From: CBDCVN01 sp965223045
Lineage (GTDB): Bacteria; Deinococcota; Deinococci; Deinococcales; Trueperaceae
NCBI GenBank assembly: GCA_965223045.1
Contig: CBDCVN010000013.1
Span: 2,728,001 to 2,792,000 of the forward strand
Direction: 5' to 3'
Length of the DNA stretch: 64,000 nucleotides
The translations under genes and the position numbers were made by a program. Below, piece after piece: positions 41,834-52,058 of this stretch. Below the pieces are notes generated by a model, which saw nothing but the letters and a program-made list of their open reading frames with translations, had not been told where the DNA came from and searched no databases. Numbering within the stretch: position 1 is the first letter of the stretch; each line of letters starts with the position of its first letter.

Positions 41834-42208
41834 ATGAAAAAGAACCAGATTGTAGCAGTTGATGATCAAGAAACCCAACGTAGACTTTTGGCGGTTCTTG
41901 CTCCTGTAGAGTGTGAGTTAACCCTTTTAAAAGATGGGAAGGAAGCACTCGAGCATCTAAAAGAAAACACCCCTGACCTTATAATTCTAGATATCAATAT
42001 GCCTCATATGAACGGGCTTGATGTCTGTGGCCGAATAAAAAGTATAAAACGCTTAAAACATATACCAGTCATTATATTAACAGCAGATCAAGACAAAAAG
42101 TCACGGGAGTTAGCTGAGGCTTGTGGTGCTGATGATTTTATAAAAAAACCTTTAAGTGGCAGAGAGTTTTCTAAAAAAATAGAAAGGTTTTTAAAGCCAG
42201 CCCCTTAG
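41834..42208 (+). CDS. Single-domain response regulator (CheY-like)
   Basis: A 124-residue receiver domain only. Acidic pocket D10/D11 (VAVDDQ), phosphoacceptor D53 (LIILDINMPHMNG), Thr in ILTADQ and Lys in FIKKP are all present. The ATG at 41834 follows AGGTGG and is preferred over the TTG at 41825. Having no output domain, it should act by protein contact or as a phosphate shuttle. The giant histidine kinase at 43235-48367 is 1 kb away and is a candidate partner. It converges on fba. Confidence 0.88.
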   Translation: MKKNQIVAVDDQETQRRLLAVLAPVECELTLLKDGKEALEHLKENTPDLIILDINMPHMNGLDVCGRIKSIKRLKHIPVIILTADQDKKSRELAEACGADDFIKKPLSGREFSKKIERFLKPAP

Positions 42209-42226
42209 CTAAAAAACGCTTTTTTT

Positions 42227-43147
42227 TCAGGCCATATTAGCTGAACCAAAAACTTCAATTCGCTCTGCTACTATGCGTTTCATCTCTTCTCGAGCAGGCC
42301 CCAGAATTTTACGTGGATCAATTTGTTTAGGGTTATCCTTTAAAACTTCCCGTACTACAGTAGTAAAAACAAGGCGCAAGTCAGTATCTGTATTAATTTT
42401 GGCTATACCTTCTGTCACAGCTTTGCGCACATCATCTTCGTGAATTCCTGTAGCATCCTTAAGCTCACCACCAGCATTATTGAAACGCTCTACAATCTCT
42501 TGTGGTACACCGCTAGCACCATGCATAACTAATGGATTAGGAATAAGTCCAGCAATTTCTACTATTCGTTTGTGATCAATAAAGGGGCGTCCTTTACCTT
42601 TATTAGGCCCATGTGAAGTGCCAATAGCCACAGCTAGATAATCTGCTTCTGAGTTTTGTACGAAGCGTTGTGCCTCATCAGGCCTAGTTAAGATGGCATC
42701 TTCTTCTGCAACCACCACATGCTCTTCAACGCCACCTAAACGACCAATTTCGGCTTCTACAGTAACTCCTACTGCATGAGCGGCCTCGACTACTCGAGCA
42801 GTTTCTTTCGTATTGATTTCTTCATCTTCATGGGATTTATCAATCATTACCGAGGTAAAGCCCCAGCGGATACAACGCATGCAAGATTCGTAGCTCGAGC
42901 CGTGATCTAAATGTACAGCAACAGGTACAGTAGACTGTTTAGATTCATGAAGTACCATATCAATAAGTTGAGAGCGTCCATACTTAATGGCACCTTCTGA
43001 AATTGCTAGGAGGACAGGACTCTTCTTTTCTTCAGCTGCTTCCAAAATGGCCTGGGTGATTTCTAAGTTATTAGTATTAAAAGCACCAACGCCATAGCTA
43101 TTTTTTCTAGCAGCTGCTAAAAGTTCTAAACCGGTATGTAAAGACAT
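42227..43147 (-). CDS. fba: Class II fructose-bisphosphate aldolase
   Basis: A 306-residue zinc aldolase cleaving fructose 1,6-bisphosphate to DHAP and glyceraldehyde 3-phosphate. HLDHG at 79-83 holds a zinc ligand and the catalytic Asp. EAEIGRLGGVEEH, AIGTSHGPNKG, LVMHGASGVP and KINTDTDLR are the remaining family motifs. It has the length of the Thermus/Helicobacter-type enzymes. Cytoplasmic, glycolysis and gluconeogenesis. It is divergent from the giant kinase with an 87-base gap. Confidence 0.95.
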   Translation of the reverse strand: MSLHTGLELLAAARKNSYGVGAFNTNNLEITQAILEAAEEKKSPVLLAISEGAIKYGRSQLIDMVLHESKQSTVPVAVHLDHGSSYESCMRCIRWGFTSVMIDKSHEDEEINTKETARVVEAAHAVGVTVEAEIGRLGGVEEHVVVAEEDAILTRPDEAQRFVQNSEADYLAVAIGTSHGPNKGKGRPFIDHKRIVEIAGLIPNPLVMHGASGVPQEIVERFNNAGGELKDATGIHEDDVRKAVTEGIAKINTDTDLRLVFTTVVREVLKDNPKQIDPRKILGPAREEMKRIVAERIEVFGSANMA

Positions 43148-43234
43148 AGAGTTAGTATTATAATATTTTCATCAAACTTTGTGTCTAGTTCTATTCTAAT
43201 TCCTTGTTCAGAGAAGTAATTGAAAGTGCCATAA

Positions 43235-46200
43235 GTGAAGCAAAACAATTACAGTATTGAAAATCTAAACTTACAAAACTTACAGCTTATTTATAAAAGC
43301 AAACGCAGCCAAGTTTATAAAGGCAATCACAAAGATGAAAGGCCTGTAGTACTGAAGCTAATGGCTCTAGATGCACCAAGTGTTTATGAGCAAGCACAAC
43401 TTAAACAAGAACATGACATCTTAGTAAGGCTCGACCATGAAGGGATCATTAAGAGTCATGGTATTTCAACTATAGGCCAGCGTTCTGCTTTGGTGCTAGA
43501 AGACTTTGGAGGGATATCTCTGGCCCAAATCTTAAGCGAAAAAACGCTAACTTTAGACTTGGCTTTAAACTTAGCTACTAAGATTTGTCAAGCACTAGCA
43601 GTTTTACATCAAAACAATATAATTCATAAAGATATAAATCCCAGTAATATTGTTTGGAACGAAATCAGCGGCGAGGTCAAGATAATTGACTTTAATATAG
43701 CCACAACTTTAAATCGAGAAATAGTAGAGTTTGAAAGCTTAAGCTTTTTAGAAGGTACTTTACCCTACATTTCTCCTGAGCAAACAGGACGTATGAACCG
43801 TGCTGTTGACTATAGAAGTGATCTTTACTCGCTTGGGGCAACACTTTATCATTTATTTACTAATAGATATCCCTTTGAAGCCAAAGATGAAATGGGCTTT
43901 ATTCACTCCCATATTGCTAAAGAGCCTACTTCTCTTACAGAAATTAACCCGAAACTACCAGCTGTTCTATCTGAGATAGTGTTAAAGCTTATAGCCAAAA
44001 ATACTGAGGACAGGTACCAATCAGCGCTAGGATTAAAAAAGGATTTAGAAAGATGTTTTAGAGAATGGCAGGAAACAAAAAGCATTAGTCCCTTTGTTAT
44101 AGCTGAAAATGATGTGCCTAGCAAGTTTCGTCTGCCACAAAAGATATATGGCAGGGAAAAAGAGGTCAGGGAATTACTAAGCTCCTTTGAGCGTGTTAAT
44201 AAAACTGGTCAAGCTGAGATCTTTCTGATCACAGGTTATGCAGGTGTTGGCAAAACTACTTTAGTACAAGAAGTCCATAAACCCATCACTGCCAGCAGAG
44301 GCTATTTTATAGCTGGCAAATTCGATCAGCTGCAGCGTGACATTCCCTACAGAGCCTTAGTACAAGCTTTTGAATCTCTTACTAAACAAATACTAAGTGA
44401 AAGTGCCAAAGAACTGGATGACTGGAAGGAAAAGTTGCTCGATGTTTTAGACAGCAATGCAGGTGTCATTACCGAGATAATACCAAGCTTAGAAGGCATT
44501 ATTGGCAAGCAACCTACAGCACTTAAGTTACCCCCTGAGCAAACAAAGAACCGCTTTAATTTGCTCTTTCAGAATTTTATTAAGGTTATGGCCCAGCCCC
44601 AACACCCTCTAACTATATTTTTAGATGACTTGCAGTGGGCAGATGATGCCTCACTATCTCTAATTGAGCAAATCTATTTGCGGAGTGATGATAAATCCTT
44701 ACTCCTTATAGGAGCTTATCGTGACAATGAAGTAAGCCCTGCACACAGTCTTAATAGTACATTTAAGCAAGTTGAGGAAAACAAAGCCATAATTAATACT
44801 GTTGATCTAAAACCTTTAAAAGTTGAAGATTTAGAAGTAATGTTAGTTGATGCTTCTTATGCTGAAGAAAAAAAGGTCAAGCCTTTAGCAAAACTTTTAG
44901 AGAAGAAAACCCAAGGTAATCCTTATTTTGTTGGTGAGTTCCTTAAGGAACTTTACTTAAAAGAAATTATTTACTTTGCCAACTATTCTTGGCAGTGGGA
45001 CATTGATCAAATAGAAAAGTGGGGTTTTACTGACAACATTGTAGAGTTAATGGTTAGCAAAATTGAAGCTTTACCTACAGATACTAAAAATTTGCTCACT
45101 CGATCTGCCTGTATAGGCTCCACTTTTAACTTAGCAACCCTAGCTACAGTAACTCAAAAAGATCAAGCAGAAGTCTTAGTAGGCTTACAATCTGCTCTCA
45201 CACAGGACTTATTACTAAGACGCAAGGAAGTATACACTTTTGCCCATGACCGTGTGCAGGAAGCTGCTTATGCTTTAATTCCTGATGCAGATAAGCAAAG
45301 GGTTCATCTAGAAATAGGTAAATACTTGCTAGCAGAGACTTCAGAGGCAAGTCTAGAAAAGAATATCTTCAACATAGTTGACCAAATTAATGCTGGTTTA
45401 GCACTAATTACTATAAAGCAAGAAAAAGACCAATTAGCTGAACTTAATTTGCTAGCAGGAAAGCGTGCTAAGGTATCTGCTGCTTACCAGCCTGCACTAA
45501 ACTACTTACTTATAGCTATAAAGCTTTTAGGTGATAATCCTTGGGATAGGCATTATGCATTGAGTTTGAGCATCCATGAAGAAGCCGCTGAATTTGCTGG
45601 TTTTAACCGAAATCATGAGCTTGTAGATAGCTTATTTAAGACTACTGTTCAAAATACTAAAATGGTTCTAGATAAAGTTAATGTATACAAAACATGTATA
45701 CACACTTACGTTAATCAAAGCAAAACACAGCAAGCTGTTGAATTTAGTCGAGACATATTGGAGCAATTAGGCGTTTATTTACCTGCAAAACCTAATCGTT
45801 GGCACTTCATAAAAGCATTTTGCAAAGTTTGGTTTTTGCTTAGAGGTAAGAGTTTAGATAACATAGCTAACTTACCTAAAGCAAGCAATGCTAAGGCAAT
45901 AGCTGCTATGAGCGTTTGTGATCTCCTATACGCTGCTGCTGGAATAGAAGGGAATCCTGTTATTTGGATAATAGCTGCACAAAAACAAATAGAGTTACAA
46001 CTAAAATACGGTAATTATTCAGCCTTTTCATATATTGCTTGGGGACTTGTTTTAATAATGGGCAACAGAATCCAAAAGGGTTACCAATTTGCAGAGTTGA
46101 GTATAAAACTAGGCCTAAACAGAGGTACAGATCTAACCTATAGTGAGCTAGAGAAATCCTTGAAAACCTTTAAGGATTCTGTAGGGAAGGGCTTTTATGG

Positions 46201-48367
46201 ACAACTATACACTTATTGCGGCATATGTATGCCTTGGAAAAAAGGTGCTAAGGAAGCAGTGGAAAGCTTGCTGCAAGCCTATCAGCTGGCCTTGCAAAAT
46301 GGTAACTTTGAAGTTGCTAAGCTGTCTATAGGTACACACTATTTGTATAGATTTTTTATGGGGGACAATCTTGCTGAATTAGAACATGGTTGTCAAAGTA
46401 ACAACCTTATAGGATTGAGATTACAAAATGCATCTCTAGGTGAAAGCTATTTCTACTTAACTTGGCAAGCTAGCTTAAACCTTTTAAAGGAAACAAAGAA
46501 TCCTTTAGAGTTTACTGGTTCTGTTTGTAATGAAGCAGATCCCTTTTGGGCCAACCTGTCAAAAGCTGATACAGGTGTGGGCAGTTGCTGCTGCCTTATG
46601 AAACTGGTACTTGCCTGCATTTTTTGTAAGTACTCTCAGGCCATAGTTTTTGCTAATCATTACGAGGGGTATAGAAACTTTACTTCATTCGGTACAGCTG
46701 TCGCAAATTTTTATGCGTCTCTAACAAGGCTTGCTCTCTTTGAAGAAACTAAACAAAGCAAACTACTTGCCAAGGTTGTGAAAAATCAAAAGCAAATGAA
46801 GCTTTGGGCCAAACACGCACCCATTAACTTCCTAAACAAGTGGCACTTGGTAGAGGCTGAGAGATGTAGAATCCTTGGTCAAAATAGTAAAGCTCATAAG
46901 CACTATCAAAAAGCAATCAAGGAAGCTAGGAAAAGCGGTTTCCTTACTGAAGAAGCCCTAGCACTAGAACTTTTTGCTAAATTCTTTCTTAAAAATGATG
47001 AAGGACTTGCTGGATACTATATGCGTGAAGCTTATGCTGCTTATGCTCGTTGGGGTGCTGTAACTAAACTGAAGCACTTAAAAGATAATTATTCCCATTT
47101 GCTAATAAGTTCTTTTAGTAACTATGAGGTGCTTTCCAATGATGAAGTTTTAGCAAGCATATATACTACCAGTACTCAAAAAGACAGTAGCACCCTTGAT
47201 GTTCATAGCCTCATGCAGTCTACTCGAGCACTAACTAGCGAAATTCAAACAGAAAAGTTAATTGGCAAGCTTATGAACATTCTTATTGAAAATGCTGGTG
47301 CTAGTCTTGGTGCATTGCTTCTACCAAAAGACCAACCAAATTCTTGGATTATTGCTGCATATGAAGAGGTTGACTCTGAAAATATTCTTAAAGAGGAAGT
47401 CTATCTTGAAAATGCCACAAAGCTATTACCAGTAGCACTTATCAATTATGTGATTCGATCTCAGGAAGAAGTAATCTTGTCAGATGCAGCTAAAGATAAT
47501 GATTATCAACAAGACCCCTATATTCTAGCTAAAGCACCCAAATCAATCATGGGATTACCGCTACTATACCAAGGAAAGTTAGTTGGTGTGGCCTATTTAG
47601 AAAATAGCCTTACTAATAACGTGTTTGACTTAAACAAAACAGAAGTTTTAAAGTTGCTCTCGAGTCAAGCAGCTATATCTTTACACAATGCAAGTTTAGT
47701 TAAAGAACTTAAGCTCTCTAGACAACGTGTTAATCAAGCAGCAGAGCAAGTAAGACAAAAAATAGCTGAGGACATGCATGGGGGCTTACAAACAAAATTA
47801 TTTAAAGTTTGGCATAAACTAAGCCAGCTCACTAATAGGGCTGAAAGTGGCAATAACGTAAGAACAGAGCTTGAAGAATCATGCGCAGAGCTTGAAAACA
47901 TTCGAGAAAAAGAAGTTCGTGGGCTTAGCCATCGTCTACATCCTCTTAACGTGAAAATAGGTCTCATGGTAGCTATTTATTCGTTACTGGATAATTTCCC
48001 CAAGAGCATTAAGCTCAACCTAAAAGTTGATGAAGCTATAGAAACTTTAGATGATTTGCAAAGCAACGAGTTTCCTATGGAATTACGGTTGAATATCTAC
48101 CGCATTTTAGAAGAGGCTTTGCTGAATGTTCAAAAGCATGCTGATGCCTCTTTAGTCAATATTGTCATTGCCCAGAAAGAGAGTAACATTTACTTAAAAG
48201 TAAGAGATAATGGTAAGGGTTTCAATGTCTCTACTGTGACTAGAGGGCTTGGCCTTCACAGTATAGAAGACCGTGTAGATCTATTAGAAGGTAAATGGTA
48301 CCTTGAGAGCTTTTCGGGCAAAGGAACTACTCTAGAAGTATATTTACCGTTGAAGCAAAACGTTTAA
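43235..48367 (+). CDS. Giant hybrid: Ser/Thr kinase - AAA/MalT-like ATPase - GAF - histidine kinase
   Basis: A 1710-residue signalling protein of a type common in cyanobacteria. A Ser/Thr kinase domain (1-285) has K41, catalytic HKDINPSN (D133) and DFN (152-154) where most kinases have DFG. A STAND-like ATPase (about 305-600) has Walker A GYAGVGKTT near 333 and Walker B FLDDLQWAD near 460. A long helical TPR-like region (650-1290) and a GAF domain (about 1340-1495) follow. A HisKA_3-type histidine kinase has its phospho-His in AEDMHGG (about 1513), N-box IYRILEEALLNVQKHA and RDNGKGF. GTG start. Its 3' end overlaps the convergent receiver gene by 24 bases. Confidence 0.92.
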   Translation: MKQNNYSIENLNLQNLQLIYKSKRSQVYKGNHKDERPVVLKLMALDAPSVYEQAQLKQEHDILVRLDHEGIIKSHGISTIGQRSALVLEDFGGISLAQILSEKTLTLDLALNLATKICQALAVLHQNNIIHKDINPSNIVWNEISGEVKIIDFNIATTLNREIVEFESLSFLEGTLPYISPEQTGRMNRAVDYRSDLYSLGATLYHLFTNRYPFEAKDEMGFIHSHIAKEPTSLTEINPKLPAVLSEIVLKLIAKNTEDRYQSALGLKKDLERCFREWQETKSISPFVIAENDVPSKFRLPQKIYGREKEVRELLSSFERVNKTGQAEIFLITGYAGVGKTTLVQEVHKPITASRGYFIAGKFDQLQRDIPYRALVQAFESLTKQILSESAKELDDWKEKLLDVLDSNAGVITEIIPSLEGIIGKQPTALKLPPEQTKNRFNLLFQNFIKVMAQPQHPLTIFLDDLQWADDASLSLIEQIYLRSDDKSLLLIGAYRDNEVSPAHSLNSTFKQVEENKAIINTVDLKPLKVEDLEVMLVDASYAEEKKVKPLAKLLEKKTQGNPYFVGEFLKELYLKEIIYFANYSWQWDIDQIEKWGFTDNIVELMVSKIEALPTDTKNLLTRSACIGSTFNLATLATVTQKDQAEVLVGLQSALTQDLLLRRKEVYTFAHDRVQEAAYALIPDADKQRVHLEIGKYLLAETSEASLEKNIFNIVDQINAGLALITIKQEKDQLAELNLLAGKRAKVSAAYQPALNYLLIAIKLLGDNPWDRHYALSLSIHEEAAEFAGFNRNHELVDSLFKTTVQNTKMVLDKVNVYKTCIHTYVNQSKTQQAVEFSRDILEQLGVYLPAKPNRWHFIKAFCKVWFLLRGKSLDNIANLPKASNAKAIAAMSVCDLLYAAAGIEGNPVIWIIAAQKQIELQLKYGNYSAFSYIAWGLVLIMGNRIQKGYQFAELSIKLGLNRGTDLTYSELEKSLKTFKDSVGKGFYGQLYTYCGICMPWKKGAKEAVESLLQAYQLALQNGNFEVAKLSIGTHYLYRFFMGDNLAELEHGCQSNNLIGLRLQNASLGESYFYLTWQASLNLLKETKNPLEFTGSVCNEADPFWANLSKADTGVGSCCCLMKLVLACIFCKYSQAIVFANHYEGYRNFTSFGTAVANFYASLTRLALFEETKQSKLLAKVVKNQKQMKLWAKHAPINFLNKWHLVEAERCRILGQNSKAHKHYQKAIKEARKSGFLTEEALALELFAKFFLKNDEGLAGYYMREAYAAYARWGAVTKLKHLKDNYSHLLISSFSNYEVLSNDEVLASIYTTSTQKDSSTLDVHSLMQSTRALTSEIQTEKLIGKLMNILIENAGASLGALLLPKDQPNSWIIAAYEEVDSENILKEEVYLENATKLLPVALINYVIRSQEEVILSDAAKDNDYQQDPYILAKAPKSIMGLPLLYQGKLVGVAYLENSLTNNVFDLNKTEVLKLLSSQAAISLHNASLVKELKLSRQRVNQAAEQVRQKIAEDMHGGLQTKLFKVWHKLSQLTNRAESGNNVRTELEESCAELENIREKEVRGLSHRLHPLNVKIGLMVAIYSLLDNFPKSIKLNLKVDEAIETLDDLQSNEFPMELRLNIYRILEEALLNVQKHADASLVNIVIAQKESNIYLKVRDNGKGFNVSTVTRGLGLHSIEDRVDLLEGKWYLESFSGKGTTLEVYLPLKQNV

Positions 48368-48745
48368 TATCCTTTCCTTTGACAATTGCCTTTTTGGAAC
48401 AAAGGCCTTAGCACCTGCTTGCTCAGTTAGCTTAGTGTAGTAGCTATTATCACTACTACTGGTAAGGATTATACTCATGTGTGGCATGTTTTTTAATAGT
48501 GCCTTGGTCAAGCTAAAACCGTCCATATTCGGCATCATTACATCAATAATGGCAGCATCTATCTTAAGCCCAGAGAAATCCTTTAGGGCTTGCTCTGCAC
48601 TAAACGCCTTGCTGATCACATCAAATTGCAAATCTCCATTTAACATATTTTCAACATAATCACAGAAGTCTGGTTGATCATCAACTAGAGCTATTCTTAG
48701 GGGGTATATGTCTATAAGGTTTGTTTTATCATTTATAGCAGCCAT
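48344..48745 (-). CDS. Receiver-domain response regulator
   Basis: A 133-residue single receiver: acidic pair in ALVDDQPDF, phosphoacceptor D68 in AAIIDVMMPNMDG, Ser/Thr switch in ILTSSSD and Lys in FVPKRQLSKE. No output domain. The ATG at 48745 is preferred; the frame runs 30 bases further up. Its 3' end overlaps the giant kinase gene tail-to-tail, and its 5' side faces a lipoprotein cluster across a sequence duplicated at 54415. A partnership with the kinase is likely by position, not proven. Confidence 0.88.
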   Translation of the reverse strand: MAAINDKTNLIDIYPLRIALVDDQPDFCDYVENMLNGDLQFDVISKAFSAEQALKDFSGLKIDAAIIDVMMPNMDGFSLTKALLKNMPHMSIILTSSSDNSYYTKLTEQAGAKAFVPKRQLSKERILNVLLQR

Positions 48746-48785
48746 CAAAGCTTTAAGCCTAGCATAACTAAGCAAGATTAGAAAG

Positions 48786-48895
48786 AAAAAATCATGGGGG
48801 ATTTCCCTCTGTTATTGGTAAATCAAAGTAAAGTAAACTGGGCTAACGCCTTTTGGGAAGGCCTTTTTAGAGTGTTAAACATTAGATTGAAGTGT
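48786..48895. repeat. Duplicated intergenic sequence, copy A
   Basis: The first 34 bases, 48786-48819 (core atcatgggggatttccct), are identical to 54415-54448, and weaker similarity continues for about 75 more. Both copies sit between a minus-strand response regulator and a plus-strand lipoprotein gene. In this copy an ORF of 49 codons opens at 48794 (MGDFPLLLVNQSKVNWANAF); the corresponding frame in copy B has stops, so a regulatory rather than coding role is more likely. Confidence 0.7.
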
Positions 48896-49024
48896 GTAAT
48901 TACTACACTTAATACAATCCTAGTTCAGCAGGCGCTAAATTAGTGCTTGTTAAATGAGAGTGTTCAAATTACCAGCTAAGAAAGTTTCTGACAAGCAAGT
49001 TCATATTCAGCAAAGGAGATATCT

Positions 49025-49234
49025 ATGTTTTACAAATTTATAAAACAACTGTTTTTTTATTGACCATAATTTTTATATCGGCTTGTTCTACTAATACTAT
49101 ACGGTACAGCAATTATGGATAGAGCAGTATCCGTAGTTGTAAACAGCTCCCAAGAAGCAATAATCGCAGGATTTACATGGGATTTTCCCAATAGTAACAA
49201 TCCTGACAATGCCTTTTTAATAAGGATTACTTGA
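49025..49234 (+). pseudogene. Decayed small lipoprotein gene
   Basis: AAAGGAG precedes an ATG at 49025 that opens MFYKFIKQLFFY and stops. In the next frame the sequence continues LTIIFISACSTNTIRYSNYG, a lipobox (ISAC), meets a stop, and goes on as DRAVSVVVNSSQEAIIAGFT and WDFPNSNNPDNAFLIRIT. That ending resembles an SBBP-like beta-propeller repeat. One frameshift and one stop separate the parts. It was probably a lipoprotein gene upstream of the RCC1 protein. Confidence 0.6.
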
Positions 49235-49249
49235 AGAAGGAGGAAGAAA

Positions 49250-51886
49250 ATGAAGACTCAAACCCTTTTCAACTTGCTTATAGTCTTATTATTTTTGGTT
49301 ACTGGGTGTGGAGCTAATTCTCCTCAGCAAATTAATGACCCTAAGAAAGTAAACGACAATTTAATCCTTGCATCAGTTCAACAACCTAGTCCCTTTGCCG
49401 CTAACTGGGAGCACGTGCTCTTCGTAGATAAAAACAATAATTTATTTGGTTGGGGTTCTAATCAAAGCAATCGTCTTGGCTTAGGAAGTTCTAGTTCTCC
49501 CGCAACTGCTTATATTTATACTAATTATCCTAATCCAACATTTTTGCCACATTCAAGTAATGTAAAGGCTGTTGCTACAGGTAATGCTCACTCTTTAATT
49601 CTTAAGAATGATAGTACTGTATGGAGTCTTGGCGATAATAGTGTAGGGCAACTTGGTGACGGCACTAAACAAAATCATTTGATTCCTGTACAAGTAGTAG
49701 GACTTAGTAATGTTAAAGCTATATCTGCAAGTTGGACTCATTCTTGGGCTGTTAAAAACGATGGCACTTTGTGGTGGTGGGGCGCGCGATTGCGCTCTGA
49801 AAGCAGTGTTCCTATACAAGTAACTGCTCTCAGAGATGTGGAAGCTGTAGCTGCTGGCCATGGTTCATCTTTGGTCTTAAAAACGGATGGCTCAGTTTGG
49901 AAATGGGATTGGTCTTCTGATCCTTTTAATCCTATCCCTCCCTCCCAAATACCCAATTTAAATAACGTTATCGCTATTGCTGCTAGGGATAGTGAAGAGC
50001 CAAGTTATATTGTTGTGCGCTCAGATGGCACAGTGTGGTCATGGGGTGATAACTCTAGTGGCCAGCTTGGTGATGGCACTACTGTTAGTCGCCCAAACCC
50101 TGCCCCAATAATTGGCCTAGATAATGTTAAAGCTGTTTCCTTATCCGATCACATATTAGCACTTAAGAATGATGGCACTCTCTGGGCCTGGGGTTGGAAC
50201 TCCTTTGGCCAGCTTGGTAATGGTACTCAACAAGATCATTTAACTCCCATACAAGTAACAGGACTTAGCAATGTAGCCGCTATGGTAGCAGGCACGGGTT
50301 ACTCACTGGCACTTCTAGAGGACTGTAGCCTATGGAGTTGGGGTGCGGATCATAATGGTAGGGGAGTACTAGCTGATGGTGTTTCCAGTTCTCATATGCA
50401 TACAACCCCCCAGAGAGTCTCGAGCTTACCCTGTAATGCAACCAACACAGATTTTGATGATGATGGTATTAGTAATGACATAGAGTACCAACACACTTGT
50501 TTAGATCCTTTTGCACCTGATGCCAGTATTGATTTTGATGGCGATGGTTTAACTAATGAAGAGGAGATTGATCTTCATACCAATCCTTGCAAGGCTGATA
50601 GTGATAGTGACAGTGTCAATGATGGTAATGATAATTGCCCACTTCAAGCTAATGCTAATCAAAACGACTTTGATCGGGATGGTTTAGGTGATATATGTGA
50701 TTACGATGCTGATAATGACGGTTGTAACAAAGTGTTTGACACTAATGACTTAGACCCCAATGTTTGGTGTGCAGTAAGACCTCTTGATCCTGCTTTTGAT
50801 AGAAAAGGACGTTTGCTAACTCTTGATCCTAGATTAGATGATCCTAGAATTCGAGTATTTATTGATAGCACAATACCTGATCTTGATCCTATTTGTGGGC
50901 AGCTTGATTGCCCACCACCTTTGCTGACCATTTTTGACCAGGAATTTACTAAGCCTTTGCTAGTTATTGAAGCAGATAGTTATGGTTTTAGTGGAGAAGA
51001 TGGTTTTGGTTACGCTGCACAAATTTTACCTGATATTGATGGTAATGATATAGGTGAAATAGCTATAGCAGCTCCACTAGCCAATGATAAAGCAGGTATT
51101 ATAACAATAATTTCTGGAAATACAGGTGAGGAGCTAAATCGCCTTAAAGGAGATACCCTTGATGGAATGTTAGGTGCTAGCTTGGCCTTGTTAGATAAAA
51201 ATACTTTAGCAGTAGGTGCTTTAGGTAGCAGCACTATTTACTTAGTTAATTTAAATAATTTTGAAGTTGAGCAGAGCTTTAGTAGTGAAAGTAAAGATGG
51301 CTTTGGGTTTGCTTTAGCTACGCTAGGAGACCTTGACAAAGATGGTGTTGCAGAATTAGCTGTTGGTGCCCCCTATGCTGAGGATAATAAAGGTAGTGTT
51401 TATATCGCTTACAGTGGCGGTGATTTGCAGAGGTTAGCTAATGGTCGTGGTCAAGGCGAACAGTTTGGTTACGCCCTTACATCTACAGATATTAACAATG
51501 ATGGTCTACCTGATTTACTGATTGGCTCACCTGAAGCAATAGAAGGAAAAGGGGAAGTTAGAGCCATTAGTATTACAGGTAAAGAGTTATGGAACCAACA
51601 AGGACAGGAATATGGTGAGCACCTTGGATTTGCCCTTGCCAGTCATATAGATAAATCTGGAGCAAAAATTCTAGTAGGTGCACCAGGCTGGCAAGACAAT
51701 ACGGGTCGTGTGTATGTGCTTGAGTCAAATGGCAATGTTTCAGGTCATACTTCTGCTGGTAAAGAAGGTGCCCAACTAGGCACTAGTGTGGCGTTTACTT
51801 CAGATGGTAAGGGTATTACTTACCTTGTAGAATTTGCTCCATATATTGAAGGTAAGAGTAGCTCTTATTTTTATGAAATTCCCTAG
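49250..51886 (+). CDS. RCC1/FG-GAP repeat lipoprotein
   Basis: An 878-residue lipoprotein with lipobox LVTGC (C20). Residues about 50-385 form an RCC1-like propeller: repeated WGxN-xGQLGDGT-...-P-QV-GLSNV-AVAAG units such as VWSLGDNSVGQLGDGTKQNH. Residues about 400-490 are calcium-binding thrombospondin-type-3-like repeats (DFDDDGISND, DFDGDGLTNEEE, DNCPLQANANQNDFDRDGLG). The C-terminal part (about 570-860) has FG-GAP-type propeller repeats (DGFGYAAQILPDIDGNDIGE, GDLDKDGVAELAVGAPYAED). It is a secreted or outer-surface adhesion-like protein; the ligand is unknown. GAAGGAGGAAG precedes the ATG. Confidence 0.88.
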   Translation: MKTQTLFNLLIVLLFLVTGCGANSPQQINDPKKVNDNLILASVQQPSPFAANWEHVLFVDKNNNLFGWGSNQSNRLGLGSSSSPATAYIYTNYPNPTFLPHSSNVKAVATGNAHSLILKNDSTVWSLGDNSVGQLGDGTKQNHLIPVQVVGLSNVKAISASWTHSWAVKNDGTLWWWGARLRSESSVPIQVTALRDVEAVAAGHGSSLVLKTDGSVWKWDWSSDPFNPIPPSQIPNLNNVIAIAARDSEEPSYIVVRSDGTVWSWGDNSSGQLGDGTTVSRPNPAPIIGLDNVKAVSLSDHILALKNDGTLWAWGWNSFGQLGNGTQQDHLTPIQVTGLSNVAAMVAGTGYSLALLEDCSLWSWGADHNGRGVLADGVSSSHMHTTPQRVSSLPCNATNTDFDDDGISNDIEYQHTCLDPFAPDASIDFDGDGLTNEEEIDLHTNPCKADSDSDSVNDGNDNCPLQANANQNDFDRDGLGDICDYDADNDGCNKVFDTNDLDPNVWCAVRPLDPAFDRKGRLLTLDPRLDDPRIRVFIDSTIPDLDPICGQLDCPPPLLTIFDQEFTKPLLVIEADSYGFSGEDGFGYAAQILPDIDGNDIGEIAIAAPLANDKAGIITIISGNTGEELNRLKGDTLDGMLGASLALLDKNTLAVGALGSSTIYLVNLNNFEVEQSFSSESKDGFGFALATLGDLDKDGVAELAVGAPYAEDNKGSVYIAYSGGDLQRLANGRGQGEQFGYALTSTDINNDGLPDLLIGSPEAIEGKGEVRAISITGKELWNQQGQEYGEHLGFALASHIDKSGAKILVGAPGWQDNTGRVYVLESNGNVSGHTSAGKEGAQLGTSVAFTSDGKGITYLVEFAPYIEGKSSSYFYEIP

Positions 51887-51912
51887 TTCTAGATACCTCT
51901 AATTGGAACAGT

Positions 51913-51937
51913 AAATCCCTCTTAATAAGGAGGATTT
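51913..51937. terminator. Hairpin downstream of RCC1 lipoprotein, dispersed-repeat type
   Basis: An 11-pair imperfect stem (AAATCCCTCTT, loop AAT, AAGGAGGATTT; one mismatch) is followed by aggggga. It lies 27 bases after the stop of the RCC1 gene. Its sequence resembles the 'aatccccctt...aaggggg attt' dispersed repeats common in cyanobacteria. It may act as a terminator, though no U-tract follows. Confidence 0.5.
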
Positions 51938-52058
51938 AGGGGGATACTTTATGAAATTAAGCCTTGTTAGACTTTGTGCTGATCAACGGAATCGGTATAA
52001 TTTAGGTTAACACATTTCAAATGCTTAAGTAAAGCATAAGTTAAGAAAGGAATAGGTT

